Shown one piece after another: positions 23,993 to 32,468 of a stretch of DNA of 64,000 nt (position 1 is its first letter; the number at the start of each line of letters is the position of its first letter). A model generated the notes under the pieces. It did not search any database, was not told where the DNA came from, and saw only the letters and a list, made by a program, of their open reading frames with translations. The position numbers and the translations under genes are program-made. The DNA lies in assembly GCF_017355885.1 (NCBI RefSeq), contig NZ_JAFEUU010000006.1, forward strand, positions 62,001 to 126,000, given 5' to 3'. The stretch is from Sabulicella rubraurantiaca. Lineage in GTDB: Bacteria > Pseudomonadota > Alphaproteobacteria > Acetobacterales > Acetobacteraceae.

Positions 23993-24967
23993 ATGCGTGC
24001 AAATCGCCGAACGCTCCTTGCCCTGCCTGCCCTGGGCCTGACCGCAACCGCCGCGCGGGCGCAATCCACCTTTCCGGATCGCGCGGTGCGCTACATCGTG
24101 CCCTTCACTCCGGCTGGCCTCACCGACATCATGGCGCGCCTCGTCGCGCAGCGCCTGGGCGAGGCCTGGGGCAAGCCAGTGGTGGTGGAGAACCGGGCCG
24201 GGGGCAACGCCCTGATCGGGGCCGATGCCGCCGCCAAGTCGCCGCCGGACGGGCACACGCTGCTCGCCATCACCCTCACCCACGCGGTGAACGTGTCGCT
24301 CTTCCCCAACGCGCCCTACCGGCTGGAGCAGGATTTCGTCCCGGTGTCGCTGCTGGGCTCGCTGCCGCTGGTCGTCGTGGTGAACAGCAACTCCCCGCTG
24401 CGGACCCTGCCCGACTTCCTCCAGCATGTCCGCACGCGGCAGACCAATGCCGGCTCCTCCGGCAATGGCTCGCCGCCGCATCTGGGGCTGGAGCTCGTGC
24501 GCCGCGTTGCCGAAGCGGGCAGCAACATCACCCACGTGCCCTATCGCGGTGGTGCGCCGGGCGTCACCGACCTCGTCGCCGGCAATCTCGACTTCATGGT
24601 GTCCAACCTCCCGGAATGCCTGGCGCAGATCCAGTCGGGGCGGCTGCGCGGCCTCGCCATCACCGGGGCGGAGCGCCACCGCCTCGTTCCCGACATCCCG
24701 CATGTCGCGGAAGCCGGCGCGCCCGGCCTCGCTATGAGCAACTGGACGGCCATGCTGACCAACAGCGCCGTGCCGCGCCCGGTCCTGCGGGAGATCGAGC
24801 GCGCCACCCTGGCCGCGATCCGTGACCCGGACACCAAGCGCCGCGCCGAGGAGGGTGGGTTCGACGTGCTCGGCTGGGACAGCGACCGTTCCAAGACCTT
24901 CCTGTCGGAAGAGGTTCAGCGCTGGTCGCGGCTCGTGCGCGAGGCCGGGATTCGCGTGGACGCGTGA
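23993..24967 (+). CDS. Tripartite tricarboxylate transporter receptor (Bug/TctC family)
   Basis: 324 residues. Periplasmic solute receptor. Signal peptide MRANRRTLLALPALGLTATAARA. Family motifs: FPDRAVRYIVPFTPAGLTDIMARL, VVVENRAGGNALIGADAAAKSPPDGHTLL, FGSSGNG-type loop (AGSSGNGSPPHLG), HVPYRGGAPGVTDLVAGNLDFM. No TctA/TctB membrane subunits are present. The next gene, a malate/lactate-type dehydrogenase 39 bases downstream, may use the imported acid; that link is inferred. Confidence 0.9.
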   Translation: MRANRRTLLALPALGLTATAARAQSTFPDRAVRYIVPFTPAGLTDIMARLVAQRLGEAWGKPVVVENRAGGNALIGADAAAKSPPDGHTLLAITLTHAVNVSLFPNAPYRLEQDFVPVSLLGSLPLVVVVNSNSPLRTLPDFLQHVRTRQTNAGSSGNGSPPHLGLELVRRVAEAGSNITHVPYRGGAPGVTDLVAGNLDFMVSNLPECLAQIQSGRLRGLAITGAERHRLVPDIPHVAEAGAPGLAMSNWTAMLTNSAVPRPVLREIERATLAAIRDPDTKRRAEEGGFDVLGWDSDRSKTFLSEEVQRWSRLVREAGIRVDA

Positions 24968-25006
24968 CGCTGGACGCGGGCCGGCATCCGCGCTTGAAGC
25001 TTCGGG

Positions 25007-25993
25007 ATGGTTCGCCTGCCCCTTGCCGAAGCCGAACGCCTCGCCGCCCGTGCCCTGGAGGCTGCGGGGGCCAGCCCCGCCATGGCCTGCTCCACCGCCG
25101 CCGCCCTGGTGGCGGCGGAGGCCGAGGGGCAGGGTGGGCACGGGTTGTCGCGCATCGCCCAATATGCCGGCTTCCTGCGTGAAGGCCGCGCCGATGGGGC
25201 GGCAGTGCCGCGTGTCGCCCGCGAAAAGGGCGGCGCGGCGCTGGTGGATGCCGGGAACGGCCTCGCCTTTCCCGCCCTGGACCTGGCGGAGCGGCAGGCC
25301 GAGACGCGCGCCCGCGCCCATGGCGTGTCCTTTGTCGCCGTGACCAACAGCCACCATGCCGGCGCCATGGCCCTGCCGGTGCGCCGCCTGGCGGAGGCGG
25401 GGCTGGTGGCCCTGGCCTTCACCAACTCGCCCTATGCCATGCCGGTCCCGGGCGGGAAGCGGCCGCTGCTCGGCACCAACCCGGTCGCTGCCGCCTTCCC
25501 ACGCCGCGAGGCCGCGCCGCTCGTGGTGGACCTCGCCTTGTCGGAGGTGGCGCGCGGCAAGATCATGGTCGCCGCCAAGGAAGGCCGCCTGATCCCCGAG
25601 GGCTGGGCGCTGGACAGCGCGGGCCGTCCCACCACCGATCCCAAGGCGGCGCTGGATGGCGCCATGCTGGCGATGGGCGGCACCAAGGGCGCGGCCCTGG
25701 CCCTGGTGGTGGAGATCCTCTGCGTCGCCCTGGGCGGCGCCGCCTTCGGCTTCGAGGCGGACAGCTTCTTCGCCCCCTCGCCCAACCCGCCGCGCCTAGG
25801 TCACGCGCTGCTGGCCGTGGACCCCGGCGCCCTGGCTGGGACCGACGCCTTCCTGGACCGGATGGAGGCGCTGGTTGCCGCCATGCTGGGCGACGAAGGG
25901 GTGCGCCTGCCCGGGTCCCGCCGCGACGCGCTGCGCGAGGCCGCCGCGCGCGACGGCATTCCCGTCCCCGACGCGTTGCTCTCCCATGCATGA
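25007..25993 (+). CDS. Ldh-family (malate/L-lactate/sulfolactate type) NAD(P)H-dependent oxidoreductase
   Basis: 328 residues. Family of NAD(P)-dependent 2-hydroxyacid and imino-acid reductases unrelated to classical MDH. Characteristic blocks: AAALVAAEAEGQGGHGLSRIAQY, the catalytic HH region VTNSHHAGAMALPVRRLAE, FTNSPYAMPVPGGKRPLLGTNPVAAAFP, VVDLALSEVARGKI, and GGTKGAALALVVEILC. Substrate is not deducible among malate, sulfolactate, ureidoglycolate and delta-piperideine-2-carboxylate. Its stop overlaps the next gene by 8 bases. Confidence 0.88.
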   Translation: MVRLPLAEAERLAARALEAAGASPAMACSTAAALVAAEAEGQGGHGLSRIAQYAGFLREGRADGAAVPRVAREKGGAALVDAGNGLAFPALDLAERQAETRARAHGVSFVAVTNSHHAGAMALPVRRLAEAGLVALAFTNSPYAMPVPGGKRPLLGTNPVAAAFPRREAAPLVVDLALSEVARGKIMVAAKEGRLIPEGWALDSAGRPTTDPKAALDGAMLAMGGTKGAALALVVEILCVALGGAAFGFEADSFFAPSPNPPRLGHALLAVDPGALAGTDAFLDRMEALVAAMLGDEGVRLPGSRRDALREAAARDGIPVPDALLSHA

Positions 25994-26747
25994 GGAACGC
26001 CACCCTGCCGAGCGCCGCGCGGCGCAGCGCGACTTCCAGCGCATCTGCGGCGTCAACGCGGTGCGCGCCCTTTTCCTGCGCCGGCCGGAGCAGGTGCTGG
26101 CGCTGAACTACGTGGAGGCGCGGCGCCCCGTTGCCGGGCCGCTCTGCCGCTACCTCGCGCGCCACCGCCGCCCCTATGACGAGGTTTCGCCCGACCGCCT
26201 CGCCCGCCTTGCCGGGACGGAGCACCACGGCGGCATCATGGCCCTGGCCACGCTGCGCCGGGCGGAGCCCCTGCCCACGCCGCCGCCCCCCGTGCTCTTC
26301 GCGGGCCGCGTCCTGCCCGTGCTCGACGGCATCGGCAATCCGCATAATTTCGGCGCCATCGCTCGCACCGCCGCCTTCTTCGGCGCCCGCGCCATGCTGC
26401 TCTCCGGCGACGCCCGCCAGGCCGACCTGTCCGACGCCGCCTTCCGCACCAGCGAGGGCGCACTGGAGCACTTGGCCGTGTTCCGCGTCGAGGACCTCGC
26501 CACCACGCTGCGCCGCCTGTCGGGCCAGTTCCTCGCCGTCGCCGCCGTGGCGCGCGGCGGCGTCCCGCCCGAGGCGATCCCCCGCAGCAAGCCCATCGCC
26601 CTCGTGCTTGGCAACGAGGAGAGCGGCCCGCTGCCCGGGACGGTGGAGGCCTGTGGGGCGCACGTCACCCTCCAGGGTTCCGATCTGGTGGAAAGCCTGA
26701 ACGTCGCGGCCGCAACCGCGGTGCTGCTGCACACCTTGCGCTCCTAA
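25986..26747 (+). CDS. TrmH/SpoU-family RNA 2'-O-methyltransferase
   Basis: 253 residues. N-terminal substrate-binding domain (RICGVNAVRALFLRRPEQVLALN; HHGGIMALA) and C-terminal SpoU knot with motif 1 GIGNPHNFGAIARTAAFFGA, motif 2 IALVLGNEESGPLP and motif 3 DLVESLNVAAATAVLL. The architecture is that of RlmB and its relatives, but the target (rRNA or tRNA) is not certain. Start ATG 25986 lies inside the end of the previous gene; the stop overlaps the mlaE start (TAATG). Confidence 0.9.
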   Translation: MHEERHPAERRAAQRDFQRICGVNAVRALFLRRPEQVLALNYVEARRPVAGPLCRYLARHRRPYDEVSPDRLARLAGTEHHGGIMALATLRRAEPLPTPPPPVLFAGRVLPVLDGIGNPHNFGAIARTAAFFGARAMLLSGDARQADLSDAAFRTSEGALEHLAVFRVEDLATTLRRLSGQFLAVAAVARGGVPPEAIPRSKPIALVLGNEESGPLPGTVEACGAHVTLQGSDLVESLNVAAATAVLLHTLRS

Positions 26748-27826
26748 TGCTTGAGACGGACACGGAGAACGGCGTCCCGGTCCTGCGCTTCTCCGGCCGG
26801 CTCGACGCTGCTGCCGCTGCCGCCACCTGGCAGGCGGCGCATCGCGCGGCGCATGGACGCTTCGTCGTGGATGCGCGCCGCGTCGAGGCGATGGACTCCG
26901 CCGGGGCCGCCCTGCTCGCCGGGCTGGGTGAGGGCGCGGAATGGCGGGAGCCGGAGGCGGAGGCGCCACGCCTCGTCCTGCGCCGCTTCCGGACGGGGCT
27001 GGAGCGTGTCACGCCGCCCGCGCCGCGCAAGCCCCTGCCCTGGCTCGCGCAGATCGGCGCGCCTTTCGTCGCCCGCGCCGGCGGGCTCCGCGAAAGGATG
27101 CGCTTCCTCGGCGAGACGGTGCTGGCCGGCAGCACCACGGCGCTGCGCCCCTGGCGCCTGCGCTGGCGCGAGGTGGTGCGCCACCTGGACGAAGCGGGCA
27201 CGCGCGCCTTTCCGCTCTGCATCCTGCTGGGCGTGCTGATCGGCGTGATCCTCGCCTTCCAGTCCTCCATCCCGATGCGCCAGTTCGGCGCGGAGATCTT
27301 CATCCCGCAGCTGGTCGGCATCTCCCTGGCGCGCGAGTTGGGGCCGCTGCTCGCCTCCATCGTCCTGGCGGGGCGCACTGCTTCGGCCTATGCGGCGGAG
27401 CTGGGCACCATGAAGGTGAACGAGGAGGTGGATGCGATCCGCACCATGGGCCTCGACCCGGTCGTCTGGCTGGTGCTGCCGCGCGTCGTTGCGGCGGCGA
27501 TGGTGATGCCGGTGCTGGCGCTGGTGATGACCGTCACCGGAATCGTCGGCATGGGGATCGTGATGGCGACGCTGGGCTATCCGCCCGTCGCGGTCGCGAT
27601 TCAGTTGAAGCAATGGCTGAGCCTGGGCGACGTGGTGGGCGGGCTGAGCAAGGCGGCGGTGTTCGGCCTCGCCATCGGCTACATTGGCTGCCGCTCGGGC
27701 CTCTCGGCCGGGCGCGGGCCGCGCGCGGTGGGCGATGCGGCGACCATGGCGGTGGTGGGGGGCATCGTGTCGCTGGTGGTGCTGGATGGCGTCTTCGCCG
27801 TGCTCTTCTTCCGGCTGGGCTGGTGA
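26747..27826 (+). CDS. mlaE: Mla-type lipid ABC permease with N-terminal STAS domain
   Basis: 359 residues. Inner-membrane permease moving phospholipids between inner membrane and MCE partner. Residues 1-85 form a STAS-like domain (VLRFSGRLDAAAAAATW; VVDARRVEAMDSAGAALLAGL). The MlaE domain follows: REVVRHLDEAGTRAFPLC, VGISLARELGPLLASIVLAGRTASAYAAELGTMKVNEEVDAI, with about five hydrophobic helices. First gene of a mlaE-F-D-lipoprotein operon joined by overlapping codons. Confidence 0.92.
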   Translation: MLETDTENGVPVLRFSGRLDAAAAAATWQAAHRAAHGRFVVDARRVEAMDSAGAALLAGLGEGAEWREPEAEAPRLVLRRFRTGLERVTPPAPRKPLPWLAQIGAPFVARAGGLRERMRFLGETVLAGSTTALRPWRLRWREVVRHLDEAGTRAFPLCILLGVLIGVILAFQSSIPMRQFGAEIFIPQLVGISLARELGPLLASIVLAGRTASAYAAELGTMKVNEEVDAIRTMGLDPVVWLVLPRVVAAAMVMPVLALVMTVTGIVGMGIVMATLGYPPVAVAIQLKQWLSLGDVVGGLSKAAVFGLAIGYIGCRSGLSAGRGPRAVGDAATMAVVGGIVSLVVLDGVFAVLFFRLGW

Positions 27827-28575
27827 TGGCGGATTCGGTGATCCGGGCCGAGAAGGTCGCCATGCGCTTCGGGGGCAACACGGTCTTCCAGGACGTGTCC
27901 TTCGAGGTGCGGCGCGGCGAGGTCTTCGTCATTCTCGGCGGCTCGGGCTGCGGCAAGTCCACGCTGCTGAAGCTGCTGATCGGGCTGATGCCGCCCAGCG
28001 AGGGCCGCATCGCTGTGCTGGACGAGGAAATCGCACGCCTCGCCGGTCAGGCGCGGCGCGACCTGCTGCGCCGCATCGGCGTGATGTGGCAATCGGGCGC
28101 GCTGCTGGGCTCGCTCAGCCTGCTGGAGAACGTGATGCTGCCCATCGAGGCGCACACCGCCCTGCCCGAGGAGGCGCGCGCCCTGGTCGCCGGCTCCAAG
28201 CTCGGCCTCGTCGGGCTGGGCGACGCCACCGCGCGCCTGCCGGCGGAGATCTCGGGCGGCATGGTGAAGCGCGCCGGCATCGCCCGCGCCATGGCGCTCG
28301 ACCCCGAGATCCTGTTCCTGGACGAGCCGAGCGCGGGGCTCGACCCCATCACCTCGGCGGGGCTGGACGAACTCATCCTCTCGCTGGCGCGGGAGACGGG
28401 GACCACCTTCGTGGTGGTGACGCACGAGCTGCAATCCATCCTGGCCATCGGGGATCGCTGCATCATGCTGGACAAGGAGGCGCGCGGCATGATCGCGGAA
28501 GGCGACCCGAAGCGGCTGAAGGAGGAATCCACGCATCCCACGGTGCGCGCCTTCTTCCATCGGGAGGCCCGCTAG
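27826..28575 (+). CDS. mlaF: Mla-type lipid ABC ATPase
   Basis: 249 residues. Walker A GGSGCGKST at about 39-47, Q-loop VMWQSGALLGSLSLLENV, signature ISGGMVKRAGIARA, Walker B ILFLDEPSAGLDP, switch VVTHE. The MWQSGAL Q-loop region is typical of Mkl/MlaF ATPases. The ATG overlaps the permease stop by one base (TGATG), and the MCE gene follows immediately after its stop. Confidence 0.93.
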   Translation: MADSVIRAEKVAMRFGGNTVFQDVSFEVRRGEVFVILGGSGCGKSTLLKLLIGLMPPSEGRIAVLDEEIARLAGQARRDLLRRIGVMWQSGALLGSLSLLENVMLPIEAHTALPEEARALVAGSKLGLVGLGDATARLPAEISGGMVKRAGIARAMALDPEILFLDEPSAGLDPITSAGLDELILSLARETGTTFVVVTHELQSILAIGDRCIMLDKEARGMIAEGDPKRLKEESTHPTVRAFFHREAR

Positions 28576-29571
28576 ATGCCATCCACGCGGCGAATCCAGG
28601 CCTCGGTCGGCGCGCTCGTGCTCGTGGGCGCGGCGCTGCTGACGGGCATCGTCCTGTTCCTCACCGGCGACCGGCTGCGCAGCGGCGACAGCGTCTTCGA
28701 GACCTATTCGCGCGAAAGCGTGCAGGGCCTCGAGACGGGCTCGCCCGTGCGGTATCGCGGCGTGCAGGTGGGGCGCGTGACGGAGATCGGCCTCGCCTCT
28801 GCCGAGTATCGGCGCACGCGCGGCGACGCCTTCGCCAGCGCCTTCCAGCTGGTCTTCGTCCGCTTTGCTGTGGATTTGTCGCGCGTCGGCGACATCCCGA
28901 GCCTGCCCAACGCGGTGAATGAGGGGCTGCGCGCGCGCCTTGCCACCCAGGGCATCACCGGCGTCGTCTATATCGAGCTGGACTACGTGGATCCCGAGCG
29001 CTTCCCGCCCGGCTCCGTGCCGTGGGATCCGCGCTTTCCGGTGATTCCGGCCCAGCCCTCCACCACCGCCCAGGTGCAGACCGCGGCGGAGACGTTGCTG
29101 CGCCGCTTCGAGAACGTGGATATCACCGGCCTCCTGGACAACATCAACGGCCTCATCAGCGACCTGCGCAGCCGCGTGCACGAGGGCGACATCGCCGCAG
29201 TGCTGCGCGACGCCTCGGCCCTGCTCGCGGAGCTGCGCGGCCAGGCGGAGCGCGCCAACCTGCCGGGCGCGGTGGACGAGATCCGTGGCGCTGCCGCCGG
29301 GGTGCGCGGCCTGACCGAGAGCCGCGACGTGCGCGAGGCGCTGGCGACGCTCAACCGTGCCATGACCGATCTGCGCCGCACCACGCAGATCCTGCCGCAG
29401 ACGGTAGGGCGCGCCAACGCGACGATCGGCGATCTGCAGGCCGACCTCTCCCCCATCATGCGCGACCTGCGCGCCGCCACCTCCAACCTGCGCGAAACCA
29501 CCGAAGCGCTGCGGCGCTCACCTTCCCAACTACTCCTGGGCGCGCCGCCGCCACCGGATCGGAGACGATGA
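28576..29571 (+). CDS. mlaD: MCE-domain periplasmic lipid-binding protein (MlaD/Mkl type)
   Basis: 331 residues. One N-terminal membrane anchor (VGALVLVGAALLTGIVLFL) then a single MCE domain (FETYSRESVQGLETGSPVRYRGVQVGRVTEIGL; GLRARLATQGITGVVYIELDY) and a long helical tail (about 150-315) with heptad-like leucines and alanines. MCE rings bind lipids and connect to the permease. Longer than MlaD of E. coli; the tail may form a channel-like helical extension as in PqiB/LetB relatives. Stop overlaps the next start (ATGA). Confidence 0.9.
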   Translation: MPSTRRIQASVGALVLVGAALLTGIVLFLTGDRLRSGDSVFETYSRESVQGLETGSPVRYRGVQVGRVTEIGLASAEYRRTRGDAFASAFQLVFVRFAVDLSRVGDIPSLPNAVNEGLRARLATQGITGVVYIELDYVDPERFPPGSVPWDPRFPVIPAQPSTTAQVQTAAETLLRRFENVDITGLLDNINGLISDLRSRVHEGDIAAVLRDASALLAELRGQAERANLPGAVDEIRGAAAGVRGLTESRDVREALATLNRAMTDLRRTTQILPQTVGRANATIGDLQADLSPIMRDLRAATSNLRETTEALRRSPSQLLLGAPPPPDRRR

Positions 29572-30206
29572 AGCGACGCCACCTTTCCCTCCTCCTGCTC
29601 CTCCCGGGCTGCTCGGTTCTGCCGGACCGCCCCTATATCGAGACGCGGCGCTACGCCCTCGATCCGCAGCGCGAGGGGCGCCCGCGCCCGTCCCGGGGAC
29701 AGGCGCTGCTGCTGCGCTCGGTCGCCGCAGGGCCGGGGCTGGATTCGCGCGGCCTGCGTCGGCTGCGCCCCGACCACTCGCTCGATGTCGCGCCCTATGA
29801 CGAATGGATCGGCCCGCCGGCAGAGCTGGCGGAGGCGGCACTGCGCGAATGGCTGCGCGAAAGCGGCTTGTTTCCCGCCGTGGCCACGCCGGGCACGCGC
29901 CTCGCTGCGCCGCTGGTGCTGGAGGTGGAGCTGACGCGGCTGGAACGATTCGGCCCGGTGGCAAGGGCCGGGATGGGCGCGCTGCTGCTGCGCGATGGGA
30001 GTAACCCGGTCTCCGGGCGCCAAGTGCTGGCCCAGACTGTGGTGGAGGCGGAGGCTCCCGTCTCCGGCACGGCGGAGCCCCCGGCCGAGGCCGCCGCGAT
30101 GCGCGACGCGCTGGGCCGGGCCTTCCAGCGCCTGGAGCAGTGGCTGGCCAACAACATCCCGCGCGGCACCGCTGCCGCCGCCACCGCGGCACCACGGCGC
30201 CGCTGA
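29568..30206 (+). CDS. ABC-type transport auxiliary lipoprotein (PqiC-like)
   Basis: 212 residues. Signal peptide MKRRHLSLLLLLPGCS with lipobox LPGC. The mature protein has the ABC_trans_aux layout: RYALDPQ, LLLRSVAAGPGLDSRGLRRLRPDHSLDVAPYDEWIGPPAELAEAALREWLRESGLF, then VLEVELTRLERFG. It is the outer-membrane-side component of MCE systems like PqiC. Last gene of the lipid transport operon; converges with sufE. Confidence 0.86.
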   Translation: MKRRHLSLLLLLPGCSVLPDRPYIETRRYALDPQREGRPRPSRGQALLLRSVAAGPGLDSRGLRRLRPDHSLDVAPYDEWIGPPAELAEAALREWLRESGLFPAVATPGTRLAAPLVLEVELTRLERFGPVARAGMGALLLRDGSNPVSGRQVLAQTVVEAEAPVSGTAEPPAEAAAMRDALGRAFQRLEQWLANNIPRGTAAAATAAPRRR

Positions 30207-30212
30207 GCGAGG

Positions 30213-30632
30213 CTACCCGGCGGCCGCCTGGACCGCCCGTGCCGCCGCCGCCATGCGATTGAACACCGCATGGGCGCCATTGCGGCGCGACAGGCTCAAC
30301 CCCAGCCGCCCGAGGAAGCCGGGATTGGCCTCCAGGATCTCCTCCGGGAGGCGGTTGTCGAAGATGCGCAGCAGCATGGCGAGCACGCCTTGCACGAAGG
30401 CGGCGTCGCTGGCGGCACGGAAGCGCAGCCGCCCGTTCTCGACGAAGCTGACCAGCCACACGCGCGACTGGCAGCCCGTCACGCGGTTGGCGTCCACCAT
30501 CTCTTCCCGCGCGAGGGGTTCCAGCTCCCGCCCCAGCTCCATGAGCCAACGGTAGCGGTCATCCTCCTCGTCGAAGAAGGACAGGTCCTCCTCAAGCTCG
30601 GTGACGGTGTCTTCGATCGTGGGGCGTGCCAT
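30213..30632 (-). CDS. sufE: Cysteine desulfuration protein SufE
   Basis: 139 residues. Accepts persulfide from SufS for Fe-S cluster assembly; the acceptor is Cys54 in VTGCQSRVWL. Other family blocks: RYRWLMELGRELEPL, RFRAASDAAFVQGVLAMLL, and LGLSLSRRNGAHAVFNRM. The ATG at 30632 overlaps the carD stop; a GTG directly before it is an alternative. No sufS or sufBCD in this window. Confidence 0.93.
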   Translation of the reverse strand: MARPTIEDTVTELEEDLSFFDEEDDRYRWLMELGRELEPLAREEMVDANRVTGCQSRVWLVSFVENGRLRFRAASDAAFVQGVLAMLLRIFDNRLPEEILEANPGFLGRLGLSLSRRNGAHAVFNRMAAAARAVQAAAG

Positions 30633-31783
30633 CACACCGACTTGGCGAAGGCCACCAGACGCTCACTGGCCTCGGCCTTGTCGATCTTCTCGATCGCCGC
30701 GTATTCCGCTGCCAGGCGCTCCAGCGCCTGCTCGTAGATTTGCCGCTCGCTGAAGGACTGGTCGGGCTGGCCGGCATTGCGCTGGAGGTCGCGCACCACC
30801 TCGGCGATCTGGATCGGGTCGCCCGAGTTGATCTTCGCCTCGTATTCCTGCGCGCGGCGCGACCACATGGTGCGCTTGATGCGTGCCTTGCCCTTCAGCG
30901 TGTCGATCGCTGCCTCGAACTCCTTGGGCGTGAACAGCTTGCGCAGCCCGGCGGTCGGGATCTTGTTGACCGGGACGCGCAGCGTCATCCGGTTCTCCTC
31001 GAAGGTCACGACGACCATCTGCAGCGCATGGCCCGCGGCCTCGATCGTCTCGATGCCCTGCACCTGGCCGACGCCATGCGTCGGATAGACGACATGGTCA
31101 CCCGCCTTCAGCTCCACCTTGGCGGCGGGCGGGCGCGGCGGGGCGGACTGGCCCTCGGCGAAGCCGGGGCGGCCGGGGCTGCGCACGGCAAAGGAGGGCG
31201 GAGCGCCTGGACGGCCCATGCCGGGCCGCGCAGGGCCAGTCGGCGCCGCGACGATGATGGTGGGGCGCGGCGCGGGCGGCGGCTCGGCCGGCGCAGCCTC
31301 GGCGGGTGGGGCCTCCGGCGCGTCGGGCTTCTTGGGGGCCTCGGCCTTGCGGACGGGCTTGGGGGAAGGGGCCTCGGTCTTCCTGGGAGGGGTCACGGGT
31401 GTGGAAACTGCCTTGGACTGGACAGAAGCCGCTTTCGGCGGGGCCGGGGCGGGCTTCGGGGTGACGGGTTCGGGAGGAGCGGGCTTCGGCGCAGCGGCCT
31501 TGGCCGGGGCGGTCTTGGTGGCGGGAGCGGCGGTCTTCGCTGCAGGGCGGGGCGGGGCGGGGCGGGGCGTCGCGGGTTTCGGGGCCGGGGGCTTGGGGGC
31601 CTTGGCCTGCTGAGGGGCCTTGGCGGGTGCGGGCTGCTGGGCCTGCAGCTTCTCCTTGGCGGGCTTCTCCGGCTTTGCGGCAGGCTTGGCCGAAGCAGCC
31701 CGCGCCGCCGGCTTGGGACGCCGGGCGGGTGGCGGGGGCGGGGCCTTGGCGGGCTTGCTCGGGGCCTTGCGGGCGGTGGCCAT
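30632..31783 (-). CDS. carD: CarD-family RNA polymerase-binding regulator with long Pro/Ala/Lys-rich N-terminus
   Basis: 383 residues, more than twice the usual 160-170. The CarD domain begins at about 223: ELKAGDHVVYPTHGVGQVQGI (RNA polymerase interaction domain), NRMTLRVPVNKIPTAGLRKL, then the helical DNA-binding part IKRTMWSRRAQEYEAKINSGD and SFSERQIYEQALERLAAEYA. CarD stabilises open complexes, notably at rRNA promoters. Residues 1-220 are a disordered Pro-Ala-Lys repeat-like tract resembling histone H1 tails. ATG 31783 follows AAGGAG at a longish distance. Co-transcribed with sufE. Confidence 0.92.
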   Translation of the reverse strand: MATARKAPSKPAKAPPPPPARRPKPAARAASAKPAAKPEKPAKEKLQAQQPAPAKAPQQAKAPKPPAPKPATPRPAPPRPAAKTAAPATKTAPAKAAAPKPAPPEPVTPKPAPAPPKAASVQSKAVSTPVTPPRKTEAPSPKPVRKAEAPKKPDAPEAPPAEAAPAEPPPAPRPTIIVAAPTGPARPGMGRPGAPPSFAVRSPGRPGFAEGQSAPPRPPAAKVELKAGDHVVYPTHGVGQVQGIETIEAAGHALQMVVVTFEENRMTLRVPVNKIPTAGLRKLFTPKEFEAAIDTLKGKARIKRTMWSRRAQEYEAKINSGDPIQIAEVVRDLQRNAGQPDQSFSERQIYEQALERLAAEYAAIEKIDKAEASERLVAFAKSV

Positions 31784-31908
31784 GGGGCGTTCTGCTCCTT
31801 GGTGCCGAACGAATTGGGGGGCCAGTTCGGTTGCGTCGAACCATGCCCCGCCATGTGGCCAAGGTAGCACAAAAACCGCCCCGGGTCACGCCCGGCGCGA
31901 CACCTGCC

Positions 31909-32241
31909 TCAGGGCTTGCCTGGTTCGGGGCTGAACAGCGCCTGCTTGCCGGGCTTGTCCTTCCATTCATCAGCATCGGGCGGCGGCTCGCCCTTGCGGG
32001 TGATGTTGGGCCAGCTCTGCGCGTAGTTGCGGTTCAGCTCCGCCCAGGGGGTGGCGCGGTCGTCGCTGTCAGGAAGGATCGCCTCGGCCGGGCACTCAGG
32101 CTCGCACACGCCGCAATCGATGCACTCATCGGGATGGATGACCAGCATGTTCTCGCCCACGTAGAAGCAGTCCACAGGGCACACTTCCACGCAGTCCATG
32201 TACTTGCACTTGATGCAGTTCTCGGTGACGACATAGGTCAC
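31909..32241 (-). CDS. fdxA: Seven-iron ferredoxin FdxA
   Basis: 110 residues. Carries one [3Fe-4S] and one [4Fe-4S] cluster. Cluster motifs [18 protein letters not shown] and [12 protein letters not shown] are complete; then the acidic C-terminal part [18 protein letters not shown] typical of FdxA. GTG start (32241) follows GGAG and gives the canonical N-terminus VTYVVTENC. In Alphaproteobacteria fdxA usually lies between hslR and carD, as here apart from an inserted plus-strand gene. Confidence 0.94.
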   Translation of the reverse strand: MTYVVTENCIKCKYMDCVEVCPVDCFYVGENMLVIHPDECIDCGVCEPECPAEAILPDSDDRATPWAELNRNYAQSWPNITRKGEPPPDADEWKDKPGKQALFSPEPGKP

Positions 32242-32468
32242 GGGCGCACTCCGGGCAGGCGGCGATGGCGGTGATTTGGACCCTCGCGCGGGGCCTGTCC
32301 AGCGGCATGGATGCAAGCCAGCCCGTATAGAAAGCGCATCTCATCCTGTCCCCAGCCCAAAGAAACCAAGGACTCAACCGGGGCTCCTGGCGCCCAGGTC
32401 ACCGCCTTGGGGCAAGACTCGTGCAGGCGGAGCGCTTGAAGGCAAATCCTTCTCGATAAGGGATTGAT

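Noticed and set aside
30900-31783. Repeats in the carD 5' region as a tandem repeat or CRISPR-like array
   Set aside because: Irregular Pro/Ala/Lys codon repetition within one frame, no fixed spacer length.
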